64,000 bases of DNA, from contig NC_049982.1 of NCBI RefSeq assembly GCF_000003815.2, forward strand, positions 27,733,954-27,797,953. Direction: 5' to 3'. Both the position numbers and the translations under genes were made by a program. The notes under the pieces are model-generated. The model did not search any database and was not told the DNA's origin. It was given only the letters and a program-made list of their open reading frames with translations. The DNA comes from Branchiostoma floridae. Lineage: Eukaryota; Chordata; Leptocardii; Amphioxiformes; Branchiostomatidae. Positions within the stretch are counted from its first letter, which is position 1. Each line of letters opens with the position of its first letter. Below, one piece after another: positions 34,769-46,246 of the stretch.

Positions 34769-35383
34769 ATTATGGACGTAAGGTAGTCTCTACCAGACTG
34801 ACCACGCTGGCTATTATATAGAGAAAAAATTGCCAGGAGTGTTTTACAACCAGTGGAGATGGCCGGCCGCGCAGCCGGAGGTGAACATAAAACTTTTAAT
34901 TAGAGTGGACTGACTCTCTTGGCCAATTTCCCGTTTTTTTTTTGCCGAATTCTACGACCCCCGCACCCTCGAATGAAGGCTTGGTTGAGGCTACAAGTAA
35001 AGTTGATGGAACAAGTACTACTAGTTGTCACACTGGAAGATGAAAGAATCTTTGTATGTTCATCACTGATATTGGAAGTAAAATGTAATTGTGCTGATGT
35101 CAAGTTAGTATCCATTCTCCAAGACTCGTTTTTTAAGCTGAGTTTTCACAGTTGTATATTTGTCATATGCTAGAAGCGTTCGGCACAGAGTGAGGGTATC
35201 GATCAATTTAAACATGTCATGTTATCAAAACTTTTGTTGCTTGTTAAACGAAATAAACTACAAATGAACAAGACACAAATTAAAAGAGGCAATAATCATT
35301 TCACATCGTCGAACTCTAGTTTGTTTTCGATAACAAACCCATCTAAATTCATTCAAAAGACAATAAAATAACGAAACTGTTAA

Positions 35384-35645
35384 TTCAATAGAAATTTAGA
35401 AATAAAACGATGACCATTCATTCAATGTACATTTGAAAAACAAAACATTGTCAATATTCATTCAATAGACGTTTGAAAAACAAAACAATAACTATTCAAT
35501 AGACAGAAGAAAAGAAAACAAAGCATTTATTAATAGACAATTGAAAAACAAAACAAAACAATGACAATATTTATTCAATAGACATTTGAGAAACAAAACA
35601 ATAACAATACCCATTCAATGGACATTTGAAAAGCAAAACAATGGG
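35384..35645. repeat. Short tandem repeat expansion, about 40-50 bp units
   Basis: About six units of the phrase acatttgaaaaacaaaacaa plus tattcattcaatag. The corresponding place in the A/B spacer (about 17660-17700) has at most one degenerate unit. The gene C/D spacer has about four units at 49450-49605. Confidence 0.8.
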
Positions 35646-36841
35646 ATGATCTAAGGCCATGAATGATATATGTTATGTTTCCTCTACATTCTACGTTTAA
35701 AAGTAGTTGAGTGTGTTTTTCTTATAAACTGTTACGTTCTGAAGGGCTACCATATTCATATTTCAATCCTACTTTGTCTTTGTGATAGGTGACAAGGTTG
35801 GGACATGCAACACAATTTTGTCCTTTTTCTACAAATATATATTATATGTCCCTTTCAAAATGCTATGTGGTATTTTCCTTTCAAAGTGAAACATAATATT
35901 GGGCGCAGTGGGATCACTCGATAGGCCCACGTTTGTTACGTCATCTTCTAAAACAGGACAGCCTAGAATATATATCGCCCGATGAGTGAACAATTATAGT
36001 CTAATTATAATCTTGTTATCCAGTCTTTATGGTGGCTGATAATTCTTACAATCTTCGTGACCACTTGAATTTCAGACATATTATGTTATGATCTTCATTT
36101 TTTTGCGCACGCTCGCATCAGTTTTTGGGTGACCAGAATATATCATCCATAAAATCAAATGATTGTGGTCTAAAATTTATGATGTCACATTTGAAGACCA
36201 AAGATCGGAAACGACACATTGCAACGCGCTACAAAATATTTCCTTTACATGCATTTTACAACAAAACTGTACATATAGATTTAGAACAATGTCTCAGGAC
36301 AACAGGATGATAAAAGCTATTCGTTATTTTTAAAGACATTAGTTATATCATATCATATAACATGACTTCTCAATCATATATACACATATGCAGTAGCTTG
36401 TATGCAAGAGTTTATATCAATGTTGACATACCGCTTGAATATATTAGACAGAACTAATCTCGACATACTAGCCCTCTTTATGATTTGGTTCTGTTATTCT
36501 ATTGTATGGTTTGAATATCCAAATCTCATTGATCCACAATAGAAATAACTTCTAATTGACTGAATCATGGAATGAACACATGTGACGCATATATAGCCTA
36601 GCCAACTTCCTTTGAAGTTGAAGAACATGCTCAGCGGACTACATTATAGCATTACATTACAGTAACATTAAATATACCGTAACATTTTCATTACACAATC
36701 TATCATAATACCCACTTTTGTGAGGCCTTTCCAGGCCTAAAATCTGTTATCTCAGGAGAATGTTGTAAAATAAGATCATCCCTTGCATTATGATACGAAA
36801 AGTCATTTACAGCCTTTATGTATGGGACGGTCTGCTGCTAA

Positions 36842-39800
36842 TTACTTATCTGAAGTTGCGATGACCTGTTTCATTTCTTTCATCAGTTGAAGATAGTAAA
36901 TGGCCTTTCCATAATCACCGAGATCTCTCCAAGCGGCGCACAAATTGATAAGCGATTGTACAATTTTACGATGTGCGGTGTTTTCGCCATAGATATCCCG
37001 CCTCATATGTAGTGCCTGTTCATGATAGCTGATCGCCTTTCTGTGATCACCGAGGTTCCTCCAGGCGTTACCCAAGTTATAAAGTGAGCTGGCGATATCA
37101 GGATGTGCAATGTCCTCTCCGTAGATACTCCGCTCCATCTGCAGTGCCTGTTCATAACAGGGCTCTAGCCAGCTCGACATTTTTTTCCGTCAGCCAATTC
37201 CCATTGTCGCGAAAACACTATTCCATGAGTTAGAGAGACTGAAATGAGACCTTGAAAAACGGATTTTAATGAGATTATCGTATGCACCGACACACATTAT
37301 CAACAATCATAACAATAGCAGAACAAACAGTGTGTGGCTTTTACGGCCGTGGACGGCGTCCCCAAGCAGCCTGTAGCTTCCACCAAGGATCTTTTATCAG
37401 ATTTTTGTCCGTCAAAGTTGACGGATTGGTTTTAAAATTTTTCCGTCACACGCAGCAAATTTCCGTCAATTGACGGAAAAACGGACGCTGGCAAGAGCCC
37501 TGGTTCATAATAGCTTACCGCCTTTCTGTGATCACCAAGGTCACTCCAGGCGTTACCCAAGTTGTTAAGTGAGGCGGCGATGTCAGGATGTGCAGTGCCC
37601 TCATCATAGATACTCCGTCTCATCTGTAGTGATTGTTCATAATAGCTGAACGCCTTTCTGTGATCACCGAGTTGACTCCAGGCGATACCCAAGTTGTTAA
37701 GTGAGCCGGCGATGTCAGGATTTGCATTGTCTTGCACATATATACTCCGCTTCATCTGTAGTGACTGTTCATGATAGCTTACCGCCTTTCTGTGATCACC
37801 AAGGTCACCCAAGGCAGTACCCAAGTTAAGTAAGCCGGCGATGTCAGGATGTGCTCTGTCCACTCCATAGATTCTCCGATTCATCTGTAGTGCCTGTTCA
37901 AAATGTTTTAACGCCTTTCTGTGATCCCCAAGGTTCCTCCATGCCCCACCCAAGTTGTTAAGTGAGGCGGCGATGTCAGGATGTGCAGTGTGTTCTCCGT
38001 AGATACTCCGCATCATCGGTAGTGCCTGTTCATAATAGCTGACCGCCTTTCTGTGATTTCCAAGGTCGCCCCAGGCGTTGCCCAAGTTGATAAGTGAACT
38101 GGCGATGTCAGGATGTGCATTGTCCTGCACATATATACTCCGCTCCATCTGTAGTGCCTGTTCAAAATAGCTTACCGCCTTTCTGTGATCACCAAGTATC
38201 CTCCACGCCTCACCCAAGTTGTTAAGTGAGCCGGCGATGTCAGGATGTACAGTGTCCACTCCATAGATACTCCGCTTCATCTGTAGTGCCTGTTCAAAAT
38301 GTTTTACCGCCTTTCTGTGATCCCCAAGGTTCCTCCATGCCCCACCCAAGTTGTTAAGTGAGGCGGCGATGCCAGGATGTACAGTGTCTTCTCCGTAGAT
38401 ACTCCGCATCATCGGTAGTGCTTGTTTATAATAGCTTAACGCCTTTCTGTGATCCCCAAGGTTACCCCAGGCGGCACCCAAGTTGTTAAGTGAGGCGGCG
38501 ATGTCAGGATGTGCGGTGTCCTCTCCGTAGATACTCCGCTCCATCTGTAGTGCCTGTTCATAATAGCTTACCGCCTTTCTGTTGTCCCCAAGGCAACTCA
38601 AGGCTCCACCTAAGTTGTTAAGTGAGGCGGCGATGTCAGGATGTGCACTGTCCTCCCCATATATACTACGCTTAATCTGTAGTGACTGTTCATAATAGCT
38701 TACCGCCTTTCTGTGATCACCAAGTATCCTCCATGCCCCACCCAAGTTGTTAAGTGAGTCGGCGATGTCAGGATGTGCAGTGTCCTCACCACAGATACTT
38801 CGCTTGATCTGCAGCGCCTGTTCATGATAGCTGACCGCCTTTCTGTGATCCCCAAGGTTACCCCAGGCGGTACCCAAGTCGTTAAGTGAGTCTGCAATAT
38901 CACTGTGTGCAATGTTTTTACCATACTTCGATAGATAACTGTGTAGCGTTTGTTCTGAGCATGTCTTAAGATTTTCAAAATCGCAAAGACTTTTATATAC
39001 CTCTGCTTTCAGCTTTGAAGAATTGGCGGTTCTTTTACCGGTTTAGGGCCGGTCAGCTGTGAAATGAAGTGCTTCAGGGGTCTTTCTGTATAATAATATC
39101 TCATAAGCTGTTTTGTACTTGAGATGTAAAACACTTTTTGTAGTTTCTCTTCAATGCCCGTATCGGTCGATCGCGACATTGGCCATAAGACTGACATGTT
39201 TTCCACCTGACCACGATTGTTCATGTATGTCCGCAGTCTCAGTTCTGCTGAGATACTGACCAGCACCATCAGATGATGTGTGTTCTCACTGTTGACGACT
39301 CCACTGTTTCTTAGCTCCTGAATAGTCTCCCAAATTGTGGTCGGTTGTATGTTATGAAGTAGCGCCCAAAAGGACACTGCAAGGCTTGCAAACCGATAGA
39401 TTTCTTTCTTAACATTCCGCAGTTCAGCAGTGAGATGCTTGGTTTGAAAAGTCGATACGTTTTCACCCAGTAAATTCTTTACCATTACCTGCTGAACTTC
39501 CCCATTATTGTCTTGAAATTGCTGCGTCCATAACGACCTGTACTCATCTACCAAGCCCTGGTCTCCTGTGATAAAAGACACATTTCCCAGTACACTAGCA
39601 AGATGGTAGCCTTTCTTTAAATGAAGTGTAAGGTCTTCTTTCAGAATGTTGGTCATATTACTTGGTGTGCGGATAAGTTCGCTTGTTTCTGTGCTGTTTC
39701 TACCCCTGCCAAATGGAGTCTTGCATGCACGAGGCATGGCTCCATCGAAAGCAAAGCCGCGCGGTGTTACTGAGTCATAAAACCAGCTGTCTAGTGCGTC

Positions 39801-40477
39801 GCCAGAGTAGAAATCATTAAGAGACTTAATCCCCATGGCAGGGAGAATGGTTTCTCCTAGATTTATCACTTTAAGATGCAGATAATGTGTGAGATTACGG
39901 AAATAGCTCACATTAGGCTCTGTTTCTTCCTCTACCAAAATGGCAAATTCCAGATCAGAGTATGGTGTCACCAATCCTGTGGCTTGTGAACCCAAACCTA
40001 TCATGGCGTACTTACAGGGAGGGGGGCCCATTACCTCCATACATTCATCTACAAGGTCAGCTATGAACGCTTTACGCTGATGAACCAGTGTCTGACACAG
40101 TGCTTGGATTTCTTTAACCCTCTTCATCTCCACCTCTTTTAACTTTGGGTTCTCGTCATCAAGGCTATAAGGATCTACTTCTTGTTCAATTCTTTTGATC
40201 TCTTCTTGTACATAGTCCCTATCGGCTTTAAGCATCAATCTGTGCTTCTCTGTATCATCACTGTCTACCTTTTGTTCGATCTTCAGGACGTCCTTTACAA
40301 ATGCTTGATATATTTCCTTGATTGCTTGCTCTATACCTTCTCTACTTGATCTTACCAGAGCTGCATTACAGAGTGCTGCAGCCTTGGTGAAATATCCTCC
40401 GTCCTTTGACCGGATTCCTCTCTTCAGATAGACCTTGCCTAACTTGTACAGGGGCTCTGCCTCCTTCCTGTGTTGAG
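36842..40477 (-). pseudogene. Gene C exon 5: NTase domain and about 13 TPRs with a 13-bp deletion and a hAT MITE
   Basis: From the acceptor (cttacag, 40478-40484) this reads through the third TPR-like unit, the linker and the NTase signature ([16 protein letters not shown], about 39995-39940). It then hits a 13-bp deletion near 39025-39030: gaagaattggcgg stands where copy B has gaagaattgtcaaagaagattggcgg. The frame becomes PPILQS then stop. The TPR array continues in another frame from about 38980 and is interrupted at 37158-37502 by a MITE. The last two TPRs and the terminus (36842-37149) follow. One unit near 37830 lacks three bases. Both lesions destroy a single NTase-TPR product. Separate NTase-only or TPR-only products are conceivable but unsupported. 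Confidence 0.87.
37158..37502. mobile_element. 345-bp hAT-type MITE inserted in the TPR array of gene C
   Basis: Ends CAGGGCTCTAGCCAGC and, inverted, CAGGGCTCTTGCCAGC. A perfect 8-bp target duplication GTTCATAA lies on both sides (37150-37157 and 37503-37510) and occurs once at the same point in intact TPR units. Inner sequence is rich in ccgtca/tgacgg. The 8-bp duplication and CAGGG ends fit the hAT superfamily. No transposase. Confidence 0.93.
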
Positions 40478-40801
40478 CTGTAAGTTAAAGAATTTTTTTT
40501 TGCATTTACTTTTTCGTTTCGGGAAGAAAACTTTTAGACTGCTATACTAATTCTATATTTTCATTCCGTTGTATTGAAAGTTAAAGACTTAACTTTGTGC
40601 TAAACCCTACAGAGGTCTTAGTCATTTATATCTATAGTCATTTATATCTATATTTGTCTTATCTGAAACACCTTCATGACGATACAATGAAAAATACATA
40701 TAGAGATCACAGGTTTGCAGTAAACATAGTTCAGTGTGTCAGCAAGAACCAAGGATCGAGGGTCATTAATAGCTACTTCTTTTAACTTAGTTCACACTCA
40801 C

Positions 40802-40908
40802 CATTGACATGAACAGGCTTGAGCGCAGCTGCAAAACTTTTCTCTGCTTTGTTCAGGTCTCCGGTCTGCAGGGCCCTGGAGCCATCTTGTAGATGTTTAT
40901 CGTATTCA
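40802..40908 (-). CDS. Gene C exon 4
   Basis: A 107-nt exon, acceptor ctttacag and donor gtgagt. It reads [20 protein letters not shown] then [15 protein letters not shown]. Splice sites and phase are intact. Confidence 0.77.
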
Positions 40909-41994
40909 CTGTAAAGATTTCATATTAGATAAAACTATTACGACATGACGTATCACTCGAATTGTATCTAATTTGTAGTACAGCGCATCTGAGATAAGAG
41001 TGAAGTTTTAACAACCATGAATATCAAATGTAAACACAAAAAATAAGAAATTCATTATCTAAAACATATATGATATTCGAGAATGTAAAACGTTGCTAAT
41101 GTTGCTTAGCAAATACAGTGTAGTATGAAATCCCGTCAATTGACTTTATAATATTCTTATATTTTTATACATTATGTAAATGAAATATGTATTATCTTAT
41201 CTTTCATCTATCTGTGTTTTTCGATTTCTCAGCTACATCTGTCACACTAATGTTTGAAAGTCCTATAATGGAACAAATATGATTCATCGCATATAATGCT
41301 AATCATTATGTACCTACCAAAATAATGACGATCCTTCTTGAGTCATTCACATTCAAAGGCACATTTCACTCCAGAAGCAGATTTATCATAATTCTTCAGA
41401 ATATAAATAGTTATGCTTGAATCAAGTTTGTTTAGTCAAATGTACCATGAGTTGAAGTATGTACCAATTCTCCATGACTCGATTTGTCGTCTGTGTTTTC
41501 GCAGTTGTATATCCATATGCTTGTTACGTCTCTCACAGAGTGAGTGGGGATCGATCAATGGGCACAGGTCATTTTATCATTTTTTATAATCAATGAAATG
41601 AACTACAACTGAATAAGACAAGCAGCATTCAATAATCATTTCACAGAGGCGTGAGTTTTTGTACGATAATGAAATAATGTTAACTGTATGAAAATATTCA
41701 AGACATTTGAAAAACAAAACAAAGGGTATAATGTCATGAATTATACGTTATGTCTGCATTCTACGAAATTGAACAAAGTAGATGAGTGTAATTTTCTTAT
41801 AAACTGTTATGTTGTGAAGGGCTACTATATTCAGATTTCAATACCACTTTGTGACAGCAATTTTTTTTCGTTTTTCCTGCAATTCCATTGATCAGTTAAC
41901 TTTCCTTTCAAAATGCAACATAATCTAGGGCACCGTGGGATCACTTCATGTAGGCCTATGTTTGTTACGCCATCTTATGAAACAAGACTACCTA
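40909..41994 (-). other. Gene C intron 3, distal part
   Basis: No gene seen. It aligns with gene B intron 3 (27100-28190). AT-rich, and includes one acatttgaaaaacaaaacaa unit near 41705. Confidence 0.6.
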
Positions 41995-42631
41995 CAGGGG
42001 TGCCTAAGCATTTGCAAGAACCCTATGAGATTCATACCAACATTTATGTGATACGCACGAATCACTATGCGAAAGCGCACGAACCTTATATACATATATG
42101 TGATTTGCACGAATCACTATGAGAAAACGTACAAACTTTATGTGACACACACGAACCTGATGAGATTTGCACGAACCGTATGTGATTTGCACGAACCTTA
42201 TGAGCCTTTGCACGAACCTTATGCATGCAAATCGGCCGCCGCCGCTACGTTGGGAGAAGGCGTGCTTCTGAGCGTTTCTACCCGTGATATTTTTATTTCT
42301 AAATATTGAATGGACATATGCCATCACGAAGACGTATATATAAAAACACGCTAGATACTCTTTTTCTTCATTTCTGCGCGTCACATCGCATTTTTCCGTC
42401 GCTGAAGATCGAAGCCGCCATCTTGAAAATCCCGCTCCGCCTGTCACGTGACCCGGGCAGTAATTGGCTGATTTCGCATAAGGTTCGTGCAAACCGTATA
42501 AGGTTCGTGTGTATCACATAAGATTCGTTCGAATTACATAAGGTTCGTACGTTTTGGCATAGTGATTCGTGCAAATCGCATAATGTTCGTACGAATCTCA
42601 TAGGTTTCGTGCAAATGCTTAGGCACCCCTG
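41995..42631. mobile_element. 637-bp palindromic MITE (CAGGGGTGCC termini)
   Basis: Termini caggggtgcctaagcatttg at both ends in inverted orientation. The two arms (about 41995-42225 and 42475-42631) are built of repeated cgaacctta/tgtgatttgcacgaac phrases, mirrored in the other arm. A 5-bp ACCTA duplication flanks it (41990-41994 and 42632-42636). The paralogous sites at about 17970 (aagacaacctagaatata) and 35960 show the unoccupied state. The central 250 bp is unrelated, with two short plus/minus ORFs and no recognisable transposase. Superfamily not settled: the ends are hAT-like, but the duplication is 5 bp. Confidence 0.88.
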
Positions 42632-42690
42632 ACCTAGTATAAATACAGCCTGATAAGCGAACAATGATGAGTGGAGTAGAATGCCCATTT

Positions 42691-44055
42691 TTTAAAGTAA
42701 TGATCTTCTCCAAAAATGGGCGGACAGTCAATAACAAACAGTCACCTTTCACATCTCAGGGTCAAACTATAGAGATAACCAACTTTTATACATACCTAGG
42801 AGTGGACATAACACCTTCAGGATCTTTTAGTCGAGCCATAAAACAGTTAAGATTGAAAGCACTACGGGCCTCGTTCAAATTGAAATCATTCTTATCATCT
42901 AATTCCAACCCCTCGATTTCCCTAGCTATTGATCTGTTTAACAGCCTGGTTAAACCTATCCTACTTTATTGTAGTGAGCTCACAGGAATAAATGCACAAT
43001 GCAGAGATCTAATATTCAAGGGGATTCCGGAATGTCAAAATGAAACGACCAGAACATCTATAGCCAGAGTCCTCAGCCCGATATTGGGATCAGAAGTTGA
43101 CATACTTAGAGTCTCTCGTCTGGGAAATATATCAGAAGCTTCGACTATTTATACTCGTCCCATTCTTGTTCGATTCAAGAAATACAGTGACAAACTGAAC
43201 GTGATATACCAGTCAGACACTTTGTTTAGGAACCAGCACATAACAATAGAACAACCAAAAATCTCATATGAAATACCTGACTTAGAATACGTACTCTTAA
43301 ATTTCTGCAAAATTTTACTTCATGTACCGAAAAGCTCTGTCAATGCCGCCGTAAGAGGGGAATTAGGAGTATTTCCTCTATTCGTTGACAGTCAAACACA
43401 TCTGATTAAATATTGGCTAAGATTGCATACTCTACCAAATGATAGGATTGTTAAAAAGGCTTACGACACTTCAGTCGAAGAAGGACATGACTGGGCTACT
43501 CACGTTCAGGACATTTTATGCCGACATGGGTTCCAAAATGTTTGGCTTAACCCCGCTGTTAATGCCAAACATTTTGGGAACATATTCAAAGAGCGTCTAA
43601 AAGACACGTTTCTTTCTGGCTGGAGGGAACAGCTCAAAAGCACCAACAAACTTAAAACATATTCGAAAATCAAAAAACACTTTGGTATGGAAGAATATCT
43701 CAAATCAATTCATAATAGATCATTTAGATACAGCATTACAAAACTGAGAATAAGTGCACATTGCTTAGAAATTGAAAAAGGTCGTCACCGTAACACACCG
43801 GCCACTCAGAGACTGTGTCCTACATGTCATGAAAATATAGAAGATGAATTCCACTTTGTTATGAAATGTCCCACCTACAGTAAAGAGAGAGAAACATTGT
43901 TTAAGAATATTAGAACCAAAACACACATCTCTCTCGCTGGTGCAGAAAGCGATATTTTCCATGTATTGCTCTCATGTTCAACTCATATATCCGTTTACGT
44001 AGGCCAGTTTCTTTATAATGTATTCCAAATGCGAGATCAGATTAATCATACATAA
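42691..44055 (+). CDS. C-terminal part of LINE ORF2 with an ORF1-like segment embedded in frame
   Basis: Reads KVMIFSKNGR (the post-YADD strand of RT), NFYTYLGVDITPSGSF, LVKPILLYCSEL. Between about 43006 and 43230 lies a segment (LIFKGIPECQNE, DILRVSRLGN, TRPILVRFKKYSDKLNVI) that resembles the RNA-binding core of LINE ORF1 proteins, not ORF2. It then resumes as ORF2 (LNFCKILLHVPKSSVNAAVR) and ends with CPTCHENIEDEFHF...C. The LINE in gene A has no such segment between YGSEIWG and LKFCKQTLHVPR. No stop interrupts the chimera. The RT catalytic part is absent because of 5' truncation, so it is inactive. Confidence 0.8.
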   Translation, partial: FKVMIFSKNGRTVNNKQSPFTSQGQTIEITNFYTYLGVDITPSGSFSRAIKQLRLKALRASFKLKSFLSSNSNPSISLAIDLFNSLVKPILLYCSELTGINAQCRDLIFKGIPECQNETTRTSIARVLSPILGSEVDILRVSRLGNISEASTIYTRPILVRFKKYSDKLNVIYQSDTLFRNQHITIEQPKISYEIPDLEYVLLNFCKILLHVPKSSVNAAVRGELGVFPLFVDSQTHLIKYWLRLHTLPNDRIVKKAYDTSVEEGHDWATHVQDILCRHGFQNVWLNPAVNAKHFGNIFKERLKDTFLSGWREQLKSTNKLKTYSKIKKHFGMEEYLKSIHNRSFRYSITKLRISAHCLEIEKGRHRNTPATQRLCPTCHENIEDEFHFVMKCPTYSKERETLFKNIRTKTHISLAGAESDIFHVLLSCSTHISVYVGQFLYNVFQMRDQINHT

Positions 44056-44198
44056 CTGTACTATTATCGATAATGTTTTGTTGTTGTTTTGTATGTAGCC
44101 TCTTAGTACTACTGTCTGTATAGCTATTAGTTGTTATTAATTGCCATACATTGTACCCTGTGCGATTGTTGAGCAATAAATTCATTCATTCATTCATT
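42691..44198 (+). mobile_element. 5'-truncated LINE copy in gene C intron 3
   Basis: The paralogous intron B reads gaatgcccatttaaaagctg. Here, after gaatgcccattt, a reverse-transcriptase fragment begins, and it ends with AATAAA, an ATTC/TTCA tail and catttaaaagctg. The insertion is thus precisely bounded, with a short (4-5 bp) CATTT-like duplication blurred by the tail. It is a different family from the LINE in gene A, but with the same kind of tail and C-terminal Cys-His motif. Confidence 0.88.
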
Positions 44199-44560
44199 CA
44201 TTTAAAAGCTGCTTTGGTGCCCAAATATATACCCCTTATTCATGAACCCAAGAGGTATTCACCATAAAGGGTCAGGTCAAGAGCACGAAATAAGAAACCG
44301 GAAGTTCTGCTGCAGTACAGCAGACCACCGGGAGGTCCACAATCAAACTTGTGTCTTCGTTTCTGCCGACACCTACCTATATGCCAAATATCATGATGAT
44401 TCACCAATAGCTTCTCGAGTTATCTGGACATATTTGCATTAGCATACAGGCTGAGTTCAACTCCCCAGTTTGTGAACAAATGACAATGCAGAGAATCTAC
44501 ATTTAAAATTTCATTTCAAACACTTGTGAAAAACAAAACAATGAACTTGGTGGCACTAAC

Positions 44561-44611
44561 TTGTCATCGTTGACTCCTGTCGAGTTTTCAGCTTTCTGTA
44601 GTTCCGTGGCA
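44561..44611 (-). CDS. Gene C exon 3
   Basis: A 51-nt exon, acceptor cctcttcag and donor gttagtg. It reads ATELQKAENSTGVNDD. Length and phase are conserved. Confidence 0.73.
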
Positions 44612-44723
44612 CTGAAGAGGAATAACAAAATGTTTATTCTATTATTCTACAAAACACAGAGCTTTACATTCCTTATATGATTGTCAAAATTAGTAATAAA
44701 GAACCAGCATTCCCTGTACTTAC

Positions 44724-44839
44724 ATGTGTGTAGGGCGCATTCGGTCTTTAGTGTTGTCACTTGAGGTAGCAGTTGAGAAGGGAGAGTTGTGGCCCTTCTG
44801 TCCTCTCACGTTTTGTTGTCGTTGTATTTGAGTTGACCT
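44724..44839 (-). CDS. Gene C exon 2
   Basis: A 116-nt exon, acceptor cttgcag and donor gtaagt, reading RSTQIQRQQNVRGQKGH then NSPFSTATSSDNTKDRM. Confidence 0.74.
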
Positions 44840-45988
44840 CTGCAAGAACCGATATAAGGCCAGGAATGATTAACAAGGTGGGCAGTTAATCGTGTTATTC
44901 AACGCACAAATGGACTTTGACAACTGATCGAAGGTAAACGACCTAACGTGACTCGAAGAAGGCCAATGTAAAGTTGCATCTGGTAAATATGGTGACTGGT
45001 TGTTTAATTGAGCACCATTGTCTACATGGACCGACATAAAAGGTCACATGTTATAAGGCCAAAGTCTTCGTCTACGCACAGACCAAATATTGTGAAAATA
45101 CAATCAAGATATCCAAAATTATATATCCTCAAAGATACAGAACACGCTTCTCCCTAATTCTAGCAGAACCATGACCTCATACCTTCAACAACTGATTTTA
45201 ATCTTTACAACAAATGTACTATGTATTTCTCATTAAGTATGCAAATAAGGTCCGCATTTGCATAAATCAATTTTCTTGATCATCTCCCCACCAAAATAAA
45301 AGACGTACATGATCTATTCTAAGCAAGAGAGCTATGATATTAGAAACATTTCCTGATAACCCTTTGAACATGAGGTCATTATTTACATAATGAATACTCA
45401 ATGATGTCTCATCTGTACACAGTTTTGAAATGCCGCGAAAATTCCCGTCATCAACCAAAATGAAATTAAGATAGCGTTTCCTCATTAGTTATCCAAATTA
45501 GGTCGTCATTTGCATAATGTTTATCTAGCTATCAATGTTCTTCTCTTTCTCAGCTACAAATATCACACCTTGAGTCTTATAATGAAACAGAGCTTGTTTA
45601 CAAAATTTCCTCATTCATTTTTCTCATCAAAGTCTTATTTGCACAATGAATGTTGAAACTATATGAAGCATCACTTAAGCTACCTACTCACCTAAAATCA
45701 TGACGATCCGTCAAATTCTTCCTGAGTTATTTCCCTTTCAAACTGTGACACTAAACCGATCCTTGTAGTTCCAAAAAACACGCTAGGGGCCTAAACCTAC
45801 ACTATTCACTTTTGGCTTCAAGAGATATCTACTACTAAAAACTCACAGCCATAGCATGTTCAGCACTAAGATATCGAATCCAGGAGTTCCTCCACAGTAC
45901 CTTAACAAGCCGATAGAGGGCCCAAAATCTGATCGTTCCCAGGTCTCACACACATACCGCGTATCGCACTGCAAACACACACACACAC

Positions 45989-46026
<38 letters not shown>

Positions 46027-46246
46027 AACAGACGCACAAACACACACACCGCGCACACACACAAACACACACAAACACGCATAGACACGCATAGACACAC
46101 ACACGCACACACATATACATACATACATACATGTACATAGCGTTAAAAGCGCTTCTAAAAATATAACCTTCTTGGCGAAGGTTAAAACAAACAATGCGGT
46201 GCATGAATTATATCAAGTTAAGATCAGAATAATCGCTAATACTCAC
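44840..46246 (-). other. Gene C intron 1
   Basis: No gene seen. It is parallel to gene B intron 1, with the same AT-rich phrases and a CA microsatellite near exon 1. Confidence 0.65.
45974..46134 (+). repeat. CA microsatellite, interrupted
   Basis: (CA)n with cgcacaaa and catagacacg interruptions. Same position relative to exon 1 as in gene B. Confidence 0.95.

Larger units (their letters stand above)
31007..36841. other. Spacer between gene B exon 1 and gene C end
   Basis: No confident gene. Layout: conserved upstream region to about 31735; a MITE at 31740-32202 that is absent from the same site in the A/B spacer; a relic exon copy at 32466-32881; a duplicated upstream-like block around 32880-33520; the block 34480-36840 that parallels 16850-18840; and a tandem repeat at 35390-35645. 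Confidence 0.6.

Noticed and set aside
34919-35173. Plus-strand ORF MANFPFFFCRILRPP... in the B/C spacer
   Set aside because: The equivalent frame in the A/B spacer is broken and both strands are open; conservation is explained by recent duplication.
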